This document shows positions 5,304 through 9,251 of a stretch of 9,251 nucleotides of DNA, in pieces (the stretch's first letter is position 1; each line of letters opens with the position of its first letter). Source of the DNA: Chloroflexota bacterium (GTDB lineage: Bacteria; Chloroflexota; Dehalococcoidia; Lucifugimonadales; UBA3495). The DNA is taken from contig JADFQT010000084.1 of NCBI GenBank assembly GCA_022561675.1, positions 1 to 9,251 on the forward strand, written 5' to 3'. The notes below the pieces were generated by a model, which saw nothing but the letters and a program-made list of their open reading frames with translations, was not told the DNA's origin and did no database searches. A program made the translations under genes and the position numbers.

Positions 5304-8300
5304 GGTGTCCTATATGCCGCCGGAGCAGGCCATGGGCGGCGAGGTAACACCCCGTGCCGACCTCTACTCCCTGGGCGCCATGCTCTATGAAATGGTAACT
5401 GGGCGACCTCCCTTCCTGGGGGACGACTCGGTGGCGATCATCGGGCAGCACATCAACACCCCACCGGTAGCTCCCACCTGGCATAACTCAGAGTGTCCCA
5501 GAGCCCTGGAAGCACTTATTCTGCGGCTCTTGGCCAAAGACCCGTCGGAGCGGCCCCAGTCGGCCTCCGACGTGCTGGCGGCCCTGGACGGAATGGACCT
5601 AACAACCACAGCTGAATCTTCGGTGGAAGAAGCACAACCCCTGGACAGCCTGGCTGGAGGCGTGTTTGTGGGTAGGCAGCGGGAGATGGGGGAGTTGAAG
5701 GCAGCCCTAGAGGACGCTCTCTCAGGTCGAGGTAGGCTGGTTACCCTGGTAGGAGAGCCAGGCATCGGTAAGACCAGGACGGCCCAGGAACTGGCCACCT
5801 ACGCCGGGCTGCGCAGCGCCCAGGTTCTCTGGGGCCGATGTTACGAAGAGCAGGGCATGCCTCCCTACTGGCCCTGGGTGCAGGCCATACGGTCCTACGT
5901 GAGGGAGCGAGAACCGGACCAACTGCGCTCCGAAATGGGTGCCGGAGCTGCCGACATCGCCGAGGTAGTCTCGGACGTAAAGGAACGGCTCCCCGACCTG
6001 AAACCGCCACCGCAGTTAGATAGTCCGGAACAGGCTAGGTTTCGCTTGTTCGACTCCATCACCGCATTTCTGAAATCGGCGTCCCTGAAGCAGCCACTGG
6101 TGCTGGTGCTGGACGACCTGCATTGGGCTGACCAGCCGTCCCTTCTGCTACTACAGTTTGTGGCACGGGAGCTGGGCAACAGCCGCCTGCTGCTGGTGGG
6201 GACCTACCGGGACGTGGAGCTGTCCCGGCAGCATCCCTTGTCCGAGACTTTGGGGGAGCTGACCAGGGAAAGATTATTCCAGCGGGTGATGCTGCGGGGC
6301 CTTAGCCAGCAGGATGTGGGCCGATTTATCGAGGTAGCTGCTGGCGTAGATCCTCCCTCCGGCTTGGCTGAGGCGGTGCATGCGCAGACCGAGGGCAACC
6401 CCCTGTTCGTCACCGAGGTGGTGCGCCTGCTGGTGCAAGAGGGAGAGCTGACCCAGGAATCGGGCGACCGGGACTCATGGACCGTCCGCATTCCGGAAGG
6501 GGTGCGGGAAATCATTGGGAGGAGGCTTAACCGGCTGTCCCAGCGTTGCAATGAGACCCTGACCATCGCCTCGGTCATTGGGCGGGAGTTCGAGCTAAGG
6601 CAGCTGACTCCGCTGGTAGAGGATGTGTCCGAAGACCGCCTTTTGGAGGTCTTGGAAGAGGCCCTGGGAGCCCGCGTAGTCGAGGAGTTGCCCCAAACAG
6701 TGGGCCGCTACCAGTTCACCCACGCCCTGATCCAGGAGACCCTGGCAGAGGAGCTGTCTTCCACGCGGCGGGCGCGGTTGCACGCCCGCATCGGTGAAGT
6801 GTTGGAAGAGCTTTATGGAGATGATGTTGAAGCCCACGCCGCCGAGCTGGCCTACCACTTTGTTGAGGCGGTAGCAGTAATCGGTAGGTCGAAGCTGGTA
6901 CGTTACTCATTGTTGGCGGGGGAGCGGGCGCTGGCTACTTATGCCCACGAGGAGGCAGTAGCTCACTTCGAGCGGGCACTGGCTGCCAAGGAGGGTCAGC
7001 CGATGGACGCTGAGTCCGCCGCGTTGCTCTCCGGCTTGGGCCGCGCCCAAATAGCCACACTCCCCTTGTACCAGCTTCAGGAGGCGGTTGTCACCTTGAG
7101 CCGTGCCTTTGAGTACTACGCCGAGGTCGGAGATGTGGATCGAGCCGTGGCGGTCGCCGAGAACCCTCTCCCCGCTGTGGCGGGGCATTTTACCGGGGCG
7201 GGCCAGCTTATCGCCCGGGCGGTGGCGCTGGTTAAACCCGATTCCCTCGAGATGGGACGCCTGCAATCCAGCTACGGCAGGATTCTGAGCTTGGAGGAAG
7301 GCGACTATCCTGGGGCTAAGTCGGCCTTGGATCAAGCCCTGGCAATCGCCCGGCGCGAAGGGGACGTGGGTCTGGAGATGCGGACCCTGGTCAGTGCCGC
7401 GGAGATAGAAGGATACTACGCCCGCTGGCAGGAGGCCTTGGAGAGGAGCCTGCGGGCCATCGAGCTAATCCCTCGAATAGACGATCCTCGCACCGAGACG
7501 CTGGCCCATTTTTGGGCCATGTTGCCACTGATTGTCCTTGGTGACCCTGATGAGGCCGATCTGCATGCGGCGGCCATGCTATCCCCGGCTGAGCGGCTGC
7601 GCCACCACTTCTACCTGGCCCGGACGATGTTTGCGCACGCGTCCCTTGCCGAATGCCGGGGGAGCTGGCAGGCTGCTCGCGACTTTAGCGACCGGGGCCT
7701 GGCAGTGTCCCCTCGGGAGGCGCGACTCCTCGGAAACCGGGTAGTTTTGGAGTATGAGCTGGGTGACTTCAGCCAGGGCCAGGACTTTCTAGAAAGGCTT
7801 CTGGAGGTCGTGCAACTCACCGCCCCCGGACCGACCCTGGAACATGCCTTTTTAGCTATAGTGATACCGGGAGTCGCTCGCATTACCGGAGTCGCCAGCC
7901 GGTTCGATCTGGCCGAGGCGGCGGCTGAAACCATCCTATCTTCGGCGTCGATTACTCCCCTTATCACCACTTTTGCCAGGACTGGTCTGGCCTTGATGGC
8001 GGTGCAGCGGGACGATGCCTTGTCAGCTCAGGAACAATACAACGCGCTGGAACCTGGGCGAGGCATAGAAGTCACCGTCATCTTGGGTATCCAGCCAAAA
8101 GGTTTGTTGGGCCTCCTGGCGCAAACCATGGGGAACCTGGAACAAGCCGGCGACCACTTTAAGGATGCCCTGGCTTTCTCCCGCAAGGCTGGCTACCGGC
8201 CGGAACTGGCCTGGACCTGCTGCGACTACGCCGACCTGTTGCTCCAGCGAAACGAGTCGGGAGACCGGGAGAAGGCCATGTCCCTGCTGGACGAGTCGCT

Positions 8301-8376
8301 GGCCATCTCCAGCGAGCTGGGCATGCGGCCCTTGATGGAGCGGGTGCTGTCCCGGCGGGACATCTTGAAGGCTTAA
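5281..8376 (+). CDS. 5'-truncated Ser/Thr kinase - AAA ATPase - TPR regulator
   Basis: The 1031-codon frame starts in the middle of a eukaryotic-type protein kinase. Residues 8-16 are the end of the activation segment (TVSYMPPEQ), followed by the C-lobe: D27 in ADLYSLGAMLYEMVTGRPPF, and RPQSA with R91. The glycine-rich loop, catalytic Lys, HRD and DFG are missing. A linker (103-127) leads to an AAA/NACHT-type ATPase: FVGR (129-132), Walker A GEPGIGKT (158-165), Walker B LVLVLDDLHWAD (273-284) and GNPLFV (372-377). A helical region and TPR repeats (about 536-1010) follow, with no C-terminal HTH or cyclase domain. Such proteins are large signal-transduction regulators in Chloroflexota and Actinobacteria. 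ATG 5281 has no ribosome-binding site; ATG 5332 has GGAG before it. The body is intact with no internal stops, so the truncation looks recent. Any product would lack kinase activity but keep the ATPase and TPR parts. Confidence 0.85.
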   Translation: MSNINLTTVSYMPPEQAMGGEVTPRADLYSLGAMLYEMVTGRPPFLGDDSVAIIGQHINTPPVAPTWHNSECPRALEALILRLLAKDPSERPQSASDVLAALDGMDLTTTAESSVEEAQPLDSLAGGVFVGRQREMGELKAALEDALSGRGRLVTLVGEPGIGKTRTAQELATYAGLRSAQVLWGRCYEEQGMPPYWPWVQAIRSYVREREPDQLRSEMGAGAADIAEVVSDVKERLPDLKPPPQLDSPEQARFRLFDSITAFLKSASLKQPLVLVLDDLHWADQPSLLLLQFVARELGNSRLLLVGTYRDVELSRQHPLSETLGELTRERLFQRVMLRGLSQQDVGRFIEVAAGVDPPSGLAEAVHAQTEGNPLFVTEVVRLLVQEGELTQESGDRDSWTVRIPEGVREIIGRRLNRLSQRCNETLTIASVIGREFELRQLTPLVEDVSEDRLLEVLEEALGARVVEELPQTVGRYQFTHALIQETLAEELSSTRRARLHARIGEVLEELYGDDVEAHAAELAYHFVEAVAVIGRSKLVRYSLLAGERALATYAHEEAVAHFERALAAKEGQPMDAESAALLSGLGRAQIATLPLYQLQEAVVTLSRAFEYYAEVGDVDRAVAVAENPLPAVAGHFTGAGQLIARAVALVKPDSLEMGRLQSSYGRILSLEEGDYPGAKSALDQALAIARREGDVGLEMRTLVSAAEIEGYYARWQEALERSLRAIELIPRIDDPRTETLAHFWAMLPLIVLGDPDEADLHAAAMLSPAERLRHHFYLARTMFAHASLAECRGSWQAARDFSDRGLAVSPREARLLGNRVVLEYELGDFSQGQDFLERLLEVVQLTAPGPTLEHAFLAIVIPGVARITGVASRFDLAEAAAETILSSASITPLITTFARTGLALMAVQRDDALSAQEQYNALEPGRGIEVTVILGIQPKGLLGLLAQTMGNLEQAGDHFKDALAFSRKAGYRPELAWTCCDYADLLLQRNESGDREKAMSLLDESLAISSELGMRPLMERVLSRRDILKA
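5282..5304. other. Presumed attachment-site junction inside the kinase gene
   Basis: To the right, the sequence reads as the conserved kinase activation segment TVSYMPPEQ (codons from 5302). To the left, it turns into AT-rich sequence that does not encode kinase, and then the recombinase ribosome-binding site. Kinases normally have G-T-[VLP]-x-Y-M-[AS]-P-E-Q here; the Gly codon is already replaced by ACC (Thr) at 5299-5301. The breakpoint therefore lies around 5299-5304. The exact core cannot be fixed without the other end. Confidence 0.55.
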
Positions 8377-8651
8377 TCGGCAGGATTCCAGGCCGTCATG
8401 TAACGCGCCGGAAATTCAACCACCAGCACGGTAAAATGGCTGCCCCCAATCACGCGGCCATCTGCAATTTCAACAGCCATTCATCTACTCCGGACACCTC
8501 CACTCCCGAAGGCAGAAAAACTTGGTTATTGGGAGACGGAGTAGAGTGGAACTGTACCGTACACCATATCTGAGAAATGCGGTCTCAGCTACAGGAATGA
8601 TTGGGGTGGAGCTGCTGGCGGCCTGACTTTCATTGATTCGCGAAGGAAATC
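8377..8651. other. Gap between regulator and minus-strand gene pair
   Basis: These 275 bases contain no convincing gene and no T-tailed terminator for either convergent neighbour. They hold the overlapping inverted repeats described at 8485-8550, a short copy of GATTCCAGGC near 8386, and an 8-bp palindrome TTCGCGAA near 8637. Confidence 0.5.
8485..8550. repeat. Interleaved inverted repeats (pseudoknot-like order)
   Basis: CTACTCCG (8485-8492) is complementary to CGGAGTAG (8537-8544). TCCACTC (8499-8505) is complementary to GAGTGGA (8544-8550). CTCCC (8503-8507) can also pair with GGGAG (8531-8535). The order A-B-A'-B' allows either competing hairpins or a pseudoknot. It lies between convergent genes, so it could act in the 3' region of either transcript. 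Confidence 0.35.
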
Positions 8652-9014
8652 TCACCGTGTAGCTGCCACAATATGTCCTCGCATCTTTCCGGCCACTGGA
8701 CCGCTGCCAAAACGAGCCGGGATTGCTATTGTCGCTCGATCAGTAAAATAGTCAAGAAGACTCGCGTCCCGAGCTTCGATATCGTTTCGTAGCAGCGTGC
8801 CCTGGCAATATGCGATGGCAGGGACACGAGGAGACGGCGCGTAGCTGGTTTCGTCCAGCCTGGTAAGCACGAATTTCTGAATGACCTGGGCAACGTACTC
8901 CACCATGTGCAATGCCTGGATCAGCATCGTCAGGGCAAACAGGTACACGAACTGGTCTAGCGGGCTTAAGGACCTTACAAGCTGGGCCGCGTTCAAGATG
9001 GTCCGCCCCGGCAT
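8652..9014 (-). pseudogene. Chimeric ORF: membrane-protein start fused to methyltransferase tail
   Basis: A 120-codon frame with two unlike halves. Residues 1-50 hold a hydrophobic helix (QFVYLFALTMLIQALHMVEY, 21-40, then VAQVIQKFVL), which I recall as the first segment of a multi-helix membrane protein of unknown function. Residues 51-120 switch to a soluble, Ala/Arg-rich sequence with PAIAYCQGTLLRNDIEARD (65-83) and IPARFGSGPVAGK (98-110). I recall this as the C-terminal end of a SAM-dependent methyltransferase family that usually reads 'CQGTPLRNEIEARD'. The joint would be near 8864. The expected remaining helices and the methyltransferase core are both missing, so an internal deletion appears to have fused two genes in frame. 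The ATG at 9014 overlaps the end of the DUF1059 gene by 22 bases and has no clear ribosome-binding site. The family calls are from memory. Confidence 0.5.
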
Positions 9015-9205
9015 GAACCGGTCTTACTCGTCTTTGATTTGATTGCTTCCCTCACCCGCAAAACCAGGTCCGCCGGGGTATCAGTTATCTGGTGGACCTG
9101 CACGAAATGCGCCCCGATCAACCGCAACAGCTCGCCTTCGGTCTCCGAACTTGCCCTCCAGTCGCAATCAAGTCCGATGTCACTACAGGAATAATCCTCC
9201 GACAT
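8993..9205 (-). CDS. DUF1059 family small protein
   Basis: A 70-residue protein. Residues 4-56 match the DUF1059 pattern: 'F.C.DIG.DCD', here YSCSDIGLDCDWRASSETEG (5-24), followed by a helix with H33 and H38 (GAHFVQVHQI) and a closing helix PADLVLRVREAIK (44-56). Members are small cytoplasmic proteins proposed to bind metal; their biochemical role is not established. Cys7, Cys14, Asp15, His33 and His38 are the likely conserved ligands. The length to Lys58 is normal; the last 12 residues are a non-conserved tail and may reflect a shifted stop linked to the downstream rearrangement. ATG 9205 is preceded by AGGAGA with about six bases of spacing. The promoter is outside the window or in the last 46 bases, where I see none. 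Confidence 0.8.
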   Translation of the reverse strand: MSEDYSCSDIGLDCDWRASSETEGELLRLIGAHFVQVHQITDTPADLVLRVREAIKSKTSKTGSCRGGPS

Positions 9206-9251
9206 CTCATTCTCCTATCTGGATTTCCATTGGGACCGCCAAGCGATGCCC

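Overview
The window looks like a bacterial accessory region, probably from an uncultured Chloroflexota of the Dehalococcoidia/SAR202 kind. That placement is an inference from the kind of genes present (a large kinase-ATPase-TPR regulator, an EntS-like MFS pump, DUF1059) and from near-consensus sigma-70 promoters; no marker gene is present. No tRNA, rRNA or CRISPR array was seen.

Layout, left to right. Positions 2-163 hold a scrap of a xanthine/CO-dehydrogenase-type molybdopterin subunit gene. It collides with a complete MFS exporter on the minus strand (146-1465). The gap behind the exporter holds a possible NIPSNAP-type gene remnant and a promoter with a built-in operator-like palindrome. 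That promoter faces a small coiled-coil protein (1733-1987), followed by a small lipoprotein (2232-2726). An AT-rich intergenic region then carries a textbook promoter (2789-2818) followed almost at once by two terminator hairpins, which reads as a small RNA of about 73 nt or shorter. Next, on the minus strand, come three end-to-end small ORFs of unknown function (3619-2970) and a large serine recombinase (5238-3790).

The main observation is at 5281-5304. Just outside the recombinase start, a Ser/Thr kinase gene begins abruptly in the middle of its activation segment and continues as kinase C-lobe, AAA/NACHT-like ATPase and TPR repeats (to 8376). The ATP-binding and catalytic parts of the kinase are absent from the window. 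The simplest reading is that an element carrying the recombinase integrated into the conserved activation-segment codons of this gene. The attachment junction would then lie about 60 bp from the recombinase start. Excision could rebuild a full signalling protein if the 5' half survives at the other end of the element, which would lie beyond coordinate 1.

The right end (8652-9205, minus strand) holds a DUF1059 small protein and a chimeric ORF that joins the start of a membrane protein to the tail of what looks like a methyltransferase. With the two remnants on the left, this points to repeated deletion and rearrangement in the region.
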